From: JANMZR01 sp031383555
GTDB taxonomy: Bacteria; Bacteroidota; Bacteroidia; Cytophagales; Spirosomataceae
Assembly: GCA_031383555.1 (NCBI GenBank)
Contig: JANMZR010000306.1
Span: 1 to 10,062, forward strand
Reading direction: 5' to 3'
Length of the DNA: 10,062 nt
Part shown: positions 1 to 7,280 of the stretch, one piece after another
Position numbering within the stretch: the first letter of the stretch is position 1
Layout: every line of letters starts with the position of its first letter
Position numbers and translations under genes: made by a program
The notes under the pieces: model-generated
Seen by the model: only the letters and a program-made list of their open reading frames with translations
Databases searched by the model: none
Told to the model about the DNA's origin: nothing

Positions 1-572
1 TTGCCATAATTCAAGTGAATATTGATCATTTTATTAATTGGTACACCCATTTTATGTAATTCGAAGATTTGCTCTTTATCCTTATCATAAATTGATTTCT
101 GAATCACACCTTTAGGCTTGCCTAATAACAATCCACGCTCTTTTCTCGCTTTTAGACCTTCCTTGGTTCGCTCTGATATAAAATCTCTTTCTAGTTCAGC
201 AACCATTGAAAAAATGGTGAGCAACACTTTATTGGCCATATCATTTTGATTGGTTGGGTCTAGCTGTAAATTCTGTTTAATTAAAATCAATTTACATTTT
301 TTCACTTGAATGAGTTCTTCAATAATTAATAGTACTTCTTTAATCGAGCGCCCAAGCCTTGAAAGTTCAGAAACTAAAACGGTGTCCCCAGTCTCCACTT
401 TATCAAGCAATTCCGTAATTCTTCTTTTCTCAACTGATTTTCGTGAAGACATTTCAACTTCAATCCATTCATCTACAATTATTTTTCGCTCAACCACGTA
501 TCGAGCAATCAAACTTTTTTGACCTTCAGCGGATTGGTCAACTTTAGAGATGCGGATATAGCCAAAAACCAT
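1..572 (-). CDS. Serine recombinase, resolvase/invertase family (C-terminus cut by window edge)
   Basis: This is a site-specific serine recombinase, most likely the resolvase (TnpR role) of the adjacent Tn3-family transposon, which would resolve cointegrates at a res site. Translation from ATG at 572 gives 190 residues without a stop before the window edge. The protein starts MVFGYIRISK, with nucleophile Ser9 and Arg7 in the usual Y-x-R-x-S motif. The catalytic-core motif SELSRLGRS supplies Arg72 and Arg75. The long E-helix follows (MVAELERDFISERTKEGL, about 123-140), then the linker GLLLGKPKG and the beginning of a C-terminal helix-turn-helix (about 166-190). The length and start resemble the Mpi-type invertase-like recombinases of Bacteroidota (known family). 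Divergent orientation to the transposase across a short spacer is the classic Tn3-type arrangement. A stand-alone DNA invertase is possible, but the context favours a resolvase. The family is certain; the exact role is inferred. Confidence 0.93.
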   Translation of the reverse strand, partial: MVFGYIRISKVDQSAEGQKSLIARYVVERKIIVDEWIEVEMSSRKSVEKRRITELLDKVETGDTVLVSELSRLGRSIKEVLLIIEELIQVKKCKLILIKQNLQLDPTNQNDMANKVLLTIFSMVAELERDFISERTKEGLKARKERGLLLGKPKGVIQKSIYDKDKEQIFELHKMGVPINKMINIHLNYG

Positions 573-710
573 GTTTTTTAGTGTTTTTTCTTTAAAGGCA
601 AATTTAATAGGTAAAGATGTACAATTATTATGGTATTATGTGTAGTATTACAGCATAATTATCAGCTTTCATAAACGCTCGTTAAATTAATTTAAAAAAC
701 ACAGTTTTCT
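573..710. promoter_or_regulatory. Divergent spacer between resolvase and transposase; candidate res region
   Basis: In Tn3-family elements with divergent tnpR and tnpA, the resolution site and both promoters lie between the genes, so this 138-bp AT-rich spacer is the expected res location. The stretch 621-663 shows loosely symmetrical ATTATTA/TAATTAT words and two copies of GTATTA (634-639 and 645-650), which could be degenerate resolvase subsites. No sharp consensus subsite can be defined by eye. The assignment rests mainly on gene arrangement. Confidence 0.4.
599..606 (-). promoter_or_regulatory. Candidate -7 promoter element for the resolvase
   Basis: On the minus strand these bases read TAAATTTG, which fits the Bacteroidota -7 consensus TAnnTTTG. 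They sit 26 bases before the resolvase start codon. A TTG at 624-622 could serve as the -33 element, but the 15-base spacer is shorter than usual. No clear ribosome binding site follows, as is common in this phylum. Confidence 0.3.
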
Positions 711-3700
711 ATGAGTCGCATCAAAATACTAGAGCCGATTGAAATAATCCGCTTTAGCACCCCACCAACTTTTAATGATACTAAGCGCAAACACTTCTTT
801 GGGGTATCGAGCGAATTTTGGACGCAAGCTCCAGAATTTAGAAAAGAAGCCAGTAAGGTTGGATTTTTATTGCAATGGGGATATTTCAAACATAGTGGCT
901 ATTTTTATAGTGTTCACGATTTTGTAAAAGCCGATGTTGACTTTGTGGCTAAGCAACTTGGAATGGATCCAAAATTAGTTTCAATGAAAACTTACTCCAT
1001 GCGACTAGCCCTAGAACATCAACAAGTGATTTTAGAATTAATGGGTTATAGATCATTCAATTCGTCTATTTTAGATTTCACAAAGCAGGTTGAATATTTA
1101 ATTGAAGTTCCTCTAATGCCAAGAAAAGCACTCTATGAAAGTATGCAATGGCTCACCAAAAATAAAATTGAAAAGCCTAGTTATGATAAGTTCAGAAGGA
1201 TAATATCGACGGCTTATAGCCATTACAATTTTGTAAATAACAAAAAACTGGAAGGGCTTTTGACTCCTGAGCTAAAAACATATCTAGATGACTTGTTCAA
1301 TGTGGATTCAGACACCAAGCAAATGTTATTCAATGCCTTTAAAAAGCCATCTCAAAGCTTAAGTCCTGGTAAAATTAAAGAGGCAATAGTCTATTTTAGG
1401 CAGTTAAAAGACTATTTTCAAACTATTGAGCCAGTTATGAATGCCTTAAATTTCAGCGATGCGGCTATAAATTACTATGCCTATCGTACTATCAAAATGA
1501 GAAGCCATCAGACTAAAACAGTCCGGGATCGCTACTTATATTTGCTCTGCTTTGTGACCCATCAGTTCAGAGTTTGGCAAGACACTTTTGTTGAAATCAT
1601 TTTACAAAGTGTTACCAATTCAGTTAACCAAACAAAACGGATTCAGCTCTCGTTATCCTTTCAAGGTCAGGGAAAGCGAAAAGCGGCCACAAAAATTCTC
1701 ATCAAAAACAGAAATAATTATAAAAAGCAAATACTAGAAGCTATAAAAATACTGGAAGATCCAAAAGAATTAAATGAGGAAAAAATAGCTAATGCCTTGT
1801 TAATTCTCAAAAAGGAAGATATTTTGACAGTTGCACAACAAGAGTTAATCGATGGACTTGATAATGATGTGAACAAAGACGAAACGGAAGAATTTTTAGA
1901 GTATTTTGCAAGGCAATATCGCCGAGCCAACCAAAGAATTGGAGGGATTTTAAGGGAGCTTTCTTTCGATAAAGACAACTCTGATGCTGGTTTAATGGCA
2001 GCTATCGTAGATTTTGTAAAAACTAAAGGTCAAATTAAAGAGACTGGCCAGAACACAAGTTGGCTCAGCAGTATTGAGACAGAGAGTCTGATTGACCAAG
2101 AGGGCAACTTTGATAAAAACCTGTATCGAATGCTATTGTTTAGGGCGGTGGCCAATGCATTCAAAAATGGAACGCTTGTATTAAAAGAATCCTATCAGTA
2201 CCGCCCATTTGAGCATTATTTATTGGAGAAAGCCTATTTTCAAGCCAATAGAGATAGGCTCCTTCGGGAGTGTGGACTAAGTAAACTCTCTGATTTTATA
2301 GAGGTTATCCGTATTTTGAAAAAGGAATTAGACGAGCAATATCATAAAACCAATCAAAGGTTTCTAAGCGGTGAAAATACCGATTTAATAATTGATGAAG
2401 ATGGAGAAAAGAAAATAGACACACCCTTGCGAACCCGCCCCGATAATTTTAAATCATTAGATACTTTTTTTGAAAAAGCGGGCTATATCAACATCATAGA
2501 CCTGCTTTCTGAAGTAGAGAAAAACACCTTGTTTTTATCAGAAATAGAGCATTTAGGCGGAAAACACGCCAAAGGGCGGCCAAGTCACGAAACCTTTTTT
2601 GCAGGACTAGTGGGTACTGGCTGTAATATAAAAATGGATAAAATGGCAGGAATTTCTAAAGGAATCAATCCTTCAACACTTCAATTGGTCATTCAGCTTT
2701 ATCTTAGTTCTGATAGCTTAAAGGCCGCCAATGATTGTTTAATTAACTTTAAAAACCAATTGGTTTTGCCTAGTCAGCACCTAAATTCAGACCAAGAATT
2801 GCATACGGTGAGCGATGGCCAAAACTTCTTCATACAAGTGGAATCGTTAAATTCCTCCTATTCCTACAAGGTTCCTGGTTATGATAAAATGGTAACAGTC
2901 AATACAGCCATGGATGAACGATTTAGTATCTTTAACAGCCAAGTAATCAGCGCCTCCCAAAAAGAAGCCGCCTATTTGATTGATATTCATTTAAAAAATT
3001 CACCAGTTAAATCGACAATCCATTCAACTGATACCGGTGGCTATACTGAGGCCGTATTTGGCGTATTGAATATGTTGGATATTTTCTACGCTCCAAGATT
3101 AAAAAATCTGCTTTCTCAACAGTTGTACAGCTTTTCAAAACGGAGAGAATACAAGTCATTAGGCTACAAACTGCTCCCGGAATACTCCATCAATGAAAAG
3201 CTGATTGCCGATAACTGGGAAGACATTTTGAGGCTGATGGTAACGCTTAAATCGGGCAAAACAACGGCTCACAATATTTTTAAGAGGCTTAATGCTTATG
3301 CCAAACAAAATCCACTTTTGGCTGCCGTTAAAGAATATGGACGAATTATAAAGTCTGGTTTTATCCTTCGCTATTATGACGACAGGGAACTCAGGCAGGC
3401 AATTGAGCTACAACTGAGCCATATCGAGTTGGTCAATCGCTTCGCAAAAGCTGTATTCTTTGGCAACAATCAAGAATTTATGGTTGGTTTAAAAGAAGAA
3501 CAAGAAAAGGTTGCCTTGGCCAGAGCATTCATACAAAATACCATCATTATTTGGAATTATTTGTATTTATCCGACCAAATAACCCAAATGAAAAACCAGG
3601 AAGAAATCGAAGAATTGCTAATATCCCTTAAAAACAGCACAATTATTATTTGGGAGCATGTTAATTTACACGGAATTTATGACTTCACGAAAGTGAAAAA

Positions 3701-3764
3701 CGACAAAGGCCCTAAATTTGATATGAAAAAAATTAGTCAAATTACCTTTGAAAAGGCCGCTTAA
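711..3764 (+). CDS. tnpA: Tn3-family transposase (DUF4158 N-terminus, DDE catalytic core)
   Basis: This is a complete 1017-residue replicative transposase, close to the roughly 1000 residues usual for Tn3-family TnpA. The N-terminal part (about 1-170; ILEPIEIIRFSTPP, FFGVSSEFW, LLQWGYFKHSGYF) is the DUF4158 region involved in binding the terminal repeats. The C-terminal half carries the RNase-H-like catalytic core. By alignment to remembered Tn3/Tn4430 motifs, the acidic triad is Asp702 (in HTVSDGQ), Asp774 (in STDTGGYTE) and Glu906 (in HIELVNRFAKAVFF). The spacings of 72 and 132 residues match the family. Conserved flanking blocks (FAGLVGTGCNIKMDKMA; ASQKEAAYLID; IIIWNYLYL; WEHVNLHGIYDF) are intact, with no frameshift or stop, so the enzyme looks functional. 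The ATG at 711 is supported by immediate homology of the N-terminus; no Shine-Dalgarno is visible. It would cut at the element ends and produce cointegrates for the divergent resolvase to resolve. Confidence 0.97.
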   Translation: MSRIKILEPIEIIRFSTPPTFNDTKRKHFFGVSSEFWTQAPEFRKEASKVGFLLQWGYFKHSGYFYSVHDFVKADVDFVAKQLGMDPKLVSMKTYSMRLALEHQQVILELMGYRSFNSSILDFTKQVEYLIEVPLMPRKALYESMQWLTKNKIEKPSYDKFRRIISTAYSHYNFVNNKKLEGLLTPELKTYLDDLFNVDSDTKQMLFNAFKKPSQSLSPGKIKEAIVYFRQLKDYFQTIEPVMNALNFSDAAINYYAYRTIKMRSHQTKTVRDRYLYLLCFVTHQFRVWQDTFVEIILQSVTNSVNQTKRIQLSLSFQGQGKRKAATKILIKNRNNYKKQILEAIKILEDPKELNEEKIANALLILKKEDILTVAQQELIDGLDNDVNKDETEEFLEYFARQYRRANQRIGGILRELSFDKDNSDAGLMAAIVDFVKTKGQIKETGQNTSWLSSIETESLIDQEGNFDKNLYRMLLFRAVANAFKNGTLVLKESYQYRPFEHYLLEKAYFQANRDRLLRECGLSKLSDFIEVIRILKKELDEQYHKTNQRFLSGENTDLIIDEDGEKKIDTPLRTRPDNFKSLDTFFEKAGYINIIDLLSEVEKNTLFLSEIEHLGGKHAKGRPSHETFFAGLVGTGCNIKMDKMAGISKGINPSTLQLVIQLYLSSDSLKAANDCLINFKNQLVLPSQHLNSDQELHTVSDGQNFFIQVESLNSSYSYKVPGYDKMVTVNTAMDERFSIFNSQVISASQKEAAYLIDIHLKNSPVKSTIHSTDTGGYTEAVFGVLNMLDIFYAPRLKNLLSQQLYSFSKRREYKSLGYKLLPEYSINEKLIADNWEDILRLMVTLKSGKTTAHNIFKRLNAYAKQNPLLAAVKEYGRIIKSGFILRYYDDRELRQAIELQLSHIELVNRFAKAVFFGNNQEFMVGLKEEQEKVALARAFIQNTIIIWNYLYLSDQITQMKNQEEIEELLISLKNSTIIIWEHVNLHGIYDFTKVKNDKGPKFDMKKISQITFEKAA

Positions 3765-4034
3765 ATATTTAAATTGTATTATTCAAAGAGAGCAAAAAGT
3801 CTACTTCCGATTTGGCCCGCTTCTGCTGGGATAACCATAGTTTTGACAATGAACAAACCGTGATTTTTTGGCGAGATCTCATATATAAAATTCATGTCTT
3901 TTTATATTAAGCCTCTCCACTATTGTTTTCTTTATTTATTGACAAAGCAACTACTCCATTTAACATAAGAAAAATCATAGAACAGTTGGTATTACGCTCT
4001 ATAAATTCTCTCAATTGGATTTTTAAAAAAAATA
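3765..4034. other. Spacer between transposase and histidine kinase, containing the transposon boundary
   Basis: This is 270 bp of AT-rich DNA between two convergent genes. Beyond the candidate terminal repeat, I see no open reading frame with recognisable similarity and no hairpin followed by a T-run strong enough to call a terminator for either gene. A weak imperfect hairpin surrounds GGCCCGCTTCTGCTGGG at 3814-3830. The DNA from about 3892 to 4034 is presumably the native flank downstream of the kinase gene. Confidence 0.5.
3854..3891 (-). repeat. Candidate right terminal inverted repeat of the Tn3-family transposon
   Basis: Read towards the outside, this stretch begins CAAACCGTGATTTTTTGGCG. 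That resembles the inner half of known Tn3-family ends, which typically run CTTAgCGTG, a T-rich tract and then a C/G-rich step. It lies 90 bp after the tnpA stop, a sensible place for the end. Against it, the usual outermost CCCC (GGGG on the other strand) is missing: the expected outer bases are AAAT. The other end is not available for comparison. The outer border is therefore uncertain. Confidence 0.4.
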
Positions 4035-5348
4035 TCACAATTCAATAATAAAACTAGTGCCTTGCCCAACTATAGATTTTACAAGTATTGAGCCTTTATG
4101 AAGTGAAATAATTTGTTTTGACAAGCTTAGGCCGATACCTGAGCCATTTTTTTTGGTTGTAAAAAAAGGAATAAATATTTGTTCGATTACATCCTGTTCC
4201 ATACCTGCTCCATTATCTGAAATAATGAGCTGAACTTTGCCGTTGTCAGTTAATTTGGCTTCAAATTTTATAATAGGATTTACAGTTTCTTTAATTGCAT
4301 CTATAGCATTAAGAATCAAGTTAATAATCACCTGTTCCATAAGGCTTACATCAATTTTAATTTGCAGATTAGGGTCTTTCAAATAAACTTGAAAGTCGAT
4401 ATCTCTTTCCAAAAAAGTATTGTTCATAAGTACTTCAATATTTTCAAGAAGCACTCGAACATAAATATTTGAAAATGCAGCTTCATTAATTTTACTAAAA
4501 TTTCTATAAATTTTCGCAAATCGGAGTAAGCCCTCGCTCCTATTCTTGATGGCTTCCATTCCTTGCTTCAAATCATCAACTTGCTCATTATCAATTACTT
4601 GTAATCTTTTTTGCAATGTATCTGCTAAGGATGATATTGGTGCAACTGAATTCATTATTTCGTGGGTCATTACCCTTAATAATTTTTGCCAGGCTTGGTT
4701 TTCGGTTTCATCTATAGCTTCATTTATATTTTGAAAGGCAATTAACTCAGATATTTCGCCATTTTCAAAAAATGCAGTTTTAGCTAATAATACTTGTTTA
4801 TTATTTAACTTAAATATTTGATTTTTAGCAATTTTTAAGTTTTTAATTGCCTTATACAATTCCGGATTTCGCCTTTCTAACGAATGGATTGTTTTCAAAT
4901 AAGGCAAATCTAACATTTTTTTTAGTGATTCATTGATCCATTTTACTTCACCAGTTTGGCTATAGGAAAGTATGCCAGTATCCACAATTTCTAATACTTT
5001 TTGTAAATATTGTGATTGTGCTTCCCGCTCACTTGAAAGTGTTTTAAAAGTAAAATTTATTGTATTAAATGCCTTTCTGAGGTTTTTTACAGAAAGTGGT
5101 GCATTTTTTTCGTTAAATAATAGAGAAAAATCTCTATACTGAACTGCGTCGATAAATTGAGTGAGTTCTAAGTTGGTTCTGTTTACAAATTTAATTAAAA
5201 TATAGGTTTGGTAAATAACCGAAACCAAAAATAACGATGCTAAAAGGTAGGACTCCTTAGTCAAAAAATAAGCACATCCAGTAATTACTAATAATAGTAA
5301 TGCTACCTTAAATGCCATCTGGTACTCATATCGATTGAATAGATTCAT
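4035..5348 (-). CDS. Membrane sensor histidine kinase, NtrY-like, partner of the sigma-54 response regulator
   Basis: The 437-residue protein autophosphorylates on histidine and should pass phosphate to the regulator encoded just upstream. Two hydrophobic segments (about 12-30 and 33-54) anchor it in the inner membrane with almost no periplasmic loop, so the signal may be sensed in the membrane or cytoplasm. A linker (about 55-110) precedes a PAS-like domain (about 114-205; VLEIVDTGILSYSQTGEVKWIN). The dimerisation and phosphoacceptor helix holds His229 in RVMTHEIMNSVAPI. The ATPase domain has the N-box (LMEQVIINLILNAIDAI, Asn347), G1 (DNGAG, 378-382), F-box (FIPFFTTK), G2 (GSGIGLSLS, 402-410) and G3 (GQGTSFII), all intact. 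The H-box and overall layout resemble NtrY-type kinases paired with NtrC-family regulators. The gene follows the regulator gene after 109 bp on the same strand, a gap occupied by inverted repeats. The signal is unknown. Confidence 0.95.
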   Translation of the reverse strand: MNLFNRYEYQMAFKVALLLLVITGCAYFLTKESYLLASLFLVSVIYQTYILIKFVNRTNLELTQFIDAVQYRDFSLLFNEKNAPLSVKNLRKAFNTINFTFKTLSSEREAQSQYLQKVLEIVDTGILSYSQTGEVKWINESLKKMLDLPYLKTIHSLERRNPELYKAIKNLKIAKNQIFKLNNKQVLLAKTAFFENGEISELIAFQNINEAIDETENQAWQKLLRVMTHEIMNSVAPISSLADTLQKRLQVIDNEQVDDLKQGMEAIKNRSEGLLRFAKIYRNFSKINEAAFSNIYVRVLLENIEVLMNNTFLERDIDFQVYLKDPNLQIKIDVSLMEQVIINLILNAIDAIKETVNPIIKFEAKLTDNGKVQLIISDNGAGMEQDVIEQIFIPFFTTKKNGSGIGLSLSKQIISLHKGSILVKSIVGQGTSFIIEL

Positions 5349-5355
5349 TTAGAAA

Positions 5356-5444
5356 ATAGTTTAAGGCAGTTTTTTTGAATTTGAAAGTTTGGTAGTACAT
5401 TAAATCTAGGGCTTCTTAAACTATAAAACGACTAAACTTTCAAA
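5356..5444. repeat. Two interleaved inverted repeats in the regulator/kinase gap
   Basis: Arm A, ATAGTTTAAG (5356-5365), is exactly complementary to CTTAAACTAT (5415-5424). Arm B, TTTGAAAGTTT (5380-5390), is exactly complementary to AAACTTTCAAA (5434-5444). The order A-B-A'-B' means the two stems cannot both form as simple nested hairpins; together they have pseudoknot topology. The block fills nearly all of the 109-bp gap between regulator and kinase genes. Only 7 bp remain on the kinase side and 13 bp on the regulator side. It could modulate translation or stability of the kinase part of the mRNA, or be an inserted repeat unit. Confidence 0.6.
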
Positions 5445-5457
5445 CTACAAAACCAAA

Positions 5458-6834
5458 TTATATATCATATTTTCCCAGCCTTCTATACAATGCCGAACGG
5501 GTAATGCCCAACTCATTGGCTGCTTTTGTAATATTTCCACTATGCTTTTCAATTACCTTTTCAATTGCCAATTTTTCAACCTCCCCTAATTTCATACTTT
5601 CATTAAAATTAAAAGCCTGTTGAGGTACTTTTTCTAAAGTTGAAAAACTGATATCTTTATCGGTAATGGTCTCATTTTCAGCCATAATTACTGCTCTTTC
5701 AATTGTATGTTGTAACTCACGCACATTGCCAGGGTAACTATATTTCAATAATTTAGCTGTTGCTTTTGGCTCAATTTCAATTGATATTTTATGGTATTTT
5801 TCGGCATAATTTTTAGCAAAAAAATCGGCCAAAAGCAAAATATCGTTACCACGCTCTCTCAATGCCGGCATAGTAATTTCAATAGTATTAAGCCTGTAAA
5901 TCAAGTCTTTACGAAAAGTATTTTGATTGGCCATATCATAAATGGGTGCATTTGTGGCTGAAACCAATCTGATATTTATGGGAATTTGGTTGTTTGTACC
6001 TAGACGAGTGATTGTTCGTTCTTGCAAAACAGTAAGTAATTTATATTGTTGTGCAGGGCTTATATTTCCAATTTCGTCTAAGAATAAAGTGCCATTTTCG
6101 GCTGATTCAAAGCGGCCGATACGGTCTTCTCGAGCATCGGTAAAGGCTCCCTTTTTATGTCCAAAAAGTTCGGATTCAAATAAGCTTTCAGTTAAAGAGC
6201 CTAGGTCTGCATGTACAAATGGCCCATTAACTCTATTTGATTTCTGATGAATATATTTTGCGATTTCGCCTTTTCCTGTCCCATTTTCCCCTAAAATAAG
6301 TATATTAGCATCGGTTGGGGCTATTTTCCCAACTTTGTAAATAATTTCACGCATTGCATCTGAATCACCAATCATTGATAATTTGGCACTCGAATCCCCC
6401 CCCTCCCTTATTTTCTTCTTTTTTTCAATTGAGTTATTTTTAGGTTTTTCTTCTTGATCAATTGCGTATTCTATGGCATCGATTAGTTTCTCATTTTGCC
6501 AAGGTTTTAACACAAAATCGGAAGCCCCTTCCTTTACAGATTTTACTGCTAAATCAATATCACCATATGCCGTAATCATTATAATCGGCACATTTGCATC
6601 AATTTGCCTAATTTTCCTCAACCAAAATATACCCTCATTTCCAGTATTTAACGAGCTGTTGTAATTCATATCAAGCAATATGAGGTCAAACTTTTGAGTG
6701 CTCAATAATGATTGTATTCTTTCAGGATTTTTTTCGGTTGTGACCTCTTTAACCAAGGGCCTAAGCAATAACTTTATTGCCAAAAGCACGTCTTGGTCAT
6801 CATCAACAACTAAAATACTGGCATTTTTGAGCAT
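5458..6834 (-). CDS. Sigma-54-dependent response regulator, NtrC family (receiver, AAA+, Fis-type HTH)
   Basis: This is a 458-residue transcription activator that would remodel sigma-54 RNA polymerase when phosphorylated. The receiver domain (about 5-125) has the acidic pocket DDD (11-13), phosphoacceptor Asp55 in LILLDMN, Thr88 and Lys110. After a charged linker, the AAA+ domain (about 152-385) shows Walker A GENGTGKGE (182-190), the sigma-54 contact loop GAFTDA (229-234), Walker B GTLFLDEIG (248-256) and the arginine-finger region FRKDLIYRL (307-315). The C-terminal Fis-type helix-turn-helix is at about 433-455 (NITKAANELGITRSALYRRL). Two deviations stand out: GAFTDA instead of GAFTGA, and Gly189 where the family normally has Glu directly after the Walker A lysine. 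The kinase gene lies downstream on the same strand. The exporter operon, divergent from its 5' side, is the obvious candidate target. Confidence 0.96.
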   Translation of the reverse strand: MLKNASILVVDDDQDVLLAIKLLLRPLVKEVTTEKNPERIQSLLSTQKFDLILLDMNYNSSLNTGNEGIFWLRKIRQIDANVPIIMITAYGDIDLAVKSVKEGASDFVLKPWQNEKLIDAIEYAIDQEEKPKNNSIEKKKKIREGGDSSAKLSMIGDSDAMREIIYKVGKIAPTDANILILGENGTGKGEIAKYIHQKSNRVNGPFVHADLGSLTESLFESELFGHKKGAFTDAREDRIGRFESAENGTLFLDEIGNISPAQQYKLLTVLQERTITRLGTNNQIPINIRLVSATNAPIYDMANQNTFRKDLIYRLNTIEITMPALRERGNDILLLADFFAKNYAEKYHKISIEIEPKATAKLLKYSYPGNVRELQHTIERAVIMAENETITDKDISFSTLEKVPQQAFNFNESMKLGEVEKLAIEKVIEKHSGNITKAANELGITRSALYRRLGKYDI

Positions 6835-6890
6835 ACATTTTGGAGAATTAAACTTAAATTAGTTTGAAATTTTAATGATGATGCAAGATT

Positions 6891-6913
6891 CCAAAATTTG
6901 GTTGCAATTGCAA
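6891..6913. promoter_or_regulatory. Two adjacent palindromes, possible operator
   Basis: CCAAAATTTGG (6891-6901) is a perfect dyad around one central base. TTGCAATTGCAA (6902-6913) is a perfect 12-bp palindrome that abuts it and overlaps the edge of the proposed -7 element of the regulator promoter. The position suits autorepression of the regulator or an upstream activator site for the divergent exporter promoter about 270 bp away. AT-rich palindromes of this length can occur by chance, so this is tentative. Confidence 0.35.
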
Positions 6914-6939
6914 ATATATTATCGGTTAAAATAAACAAA
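6911..6939 (-). promoter_or_regulatory. Housekeeping-type promoter for the response regulator/kinase operon
   Basis: On the minus strand, TTTG (6939-6936), a 17-base spacer and TATATTTG (6918-6911) fit the Bacteroidota pattern of a -33 TTTG and a -7 TAnnTTTG. Transcription would begin near 6905, leaving a leader of about 70 nt before the regulator start at 6834. No strong ribosome binding site is visible, as is usual in the phylum. Confidence 0.5.
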
Positions 6940-7174
6940 ACGTGTTTTCTATTATTAACTGAGGTACCGCATTTTGTATTTATCGTAAAGACCCCTTCTA
7001 TAATTCGGCTAAGCAAGCTGTCCAGAGCTTCACTCGTAAGATTCGCACTTCTCCGTGCTCACTTTTTTTGGAAAGAATATGAATTTTTCAAATTCGAACA
7101 ATGTGTGCCAAAACCGAACAGTAAGTATTTGATTAAATAGGGTTAAATATCTCATATTCAATATCTTATATTTT

Positions 7175-7189
7175 TGGCACAATATTGAA
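7175..7189 (+). promoter_or_regulatory. Sigma-54-like promoter upstream of the exporter operon (imperfect)
   Basis: TGGCAC (7175-7180) is a perfect -24 half of the sigma-54 consensus. It is followed after four bases by TTGAA (7185-7189); the consensus has five bases and TTGCA. The spacing is thus one base short and the -12 GC is GA. It is 91 bp upstream of the adaptor start, in the correct direction, next to a sigma-54 activator gene. An 8-bp dyad, TTCAATAT (7157-7164) with ATATTGAA (7182-7189), overlaps it. Bases 7169-7176 also read TATTTTTG, which could instead be a -7 element of a housekeeping promoter, but no good -33 is seen. Confidence 0.4.
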
Positions 7190-7280
7190 ACTTAATATCA
7201 ATGAAGCAATTAAAATTTGAGATCTTTCTCACCTGTACTAAAATAAATGTAAAAATTTTTCTTTCAAAAATTGAAATAAA

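Larger units (their letters stand above)
1..3891. mobile_element. Tn3-family transposon, right part (left end outside window)
   Basis: The unit comprises the divergent serine resolvase and transposase plus a probable right terminal repeat downstream of tnpA. Both genes are intact as far as seen, so the element looks recent or active. The left terminal repeat, the 5-bp target duplication typical of the family and any passenger genes would lie left of base 1. The right boundary is approximate: it assumes a 38-bp end starting at about 3854. Confidence 0.7.
6835..7280. other. Divergent regulatory spacer between the response regulator and the exporter operon
   Basis: This 446-bp stretch has no convincing gene; small frames crossing it have no recognisable similarity. 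It holds a housekeeping-type promoter for the regulator (6911-6939), two adjacent palindromes (6891-6913), and an imperfect sigma-54-like element (7175-7189). The block at about 7005-7065 is more G+C-rich than its surroundings and contains short dyads: AAGCT/AGCTT at 7015-7030, and GCAC/GTGC shortly before a T-run at 7063-7069. Its role is unclear. It could be activator binding DNA or a decayed remnant. Confidence 0.6.

Noticed and set aside
310..522. Plus-strand open frame inside the resolvase
   Set aside because: It is a shadow: the minus-strand frame encodes a clear serine recombinase with catalytic motifs through the same bases.
3814..3830. Terminator hairpin downstream of the transposase
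   Set aside because: The stem is short and bulged and there is no T-run after it.
6810..7016. Open frame of 68 codons on the minus strand overlapping the regulator start
   Set aside because: It is out of frame with the regulator, which has a well-supported start at 6834; the translation shows no domain.
7099..7110. TGGCAC on the minus strand (7110-7105) as a sigma-54 promoter for the regulator
   Set aside because: The following TTG comes after only three bases, far from the required spacing, and it would give a leader of about 250 nt; the housekeeping-type promoter at 6911-6939 fits better.
6898..7140. Open frame of 80 codons on the plus strand in the divergent spacer
   Set aside because: Composition and translation look like non-coding AT-rich DNA, there is no recognisable family, and it overlaps the proposed regulator promoter and palindromes.
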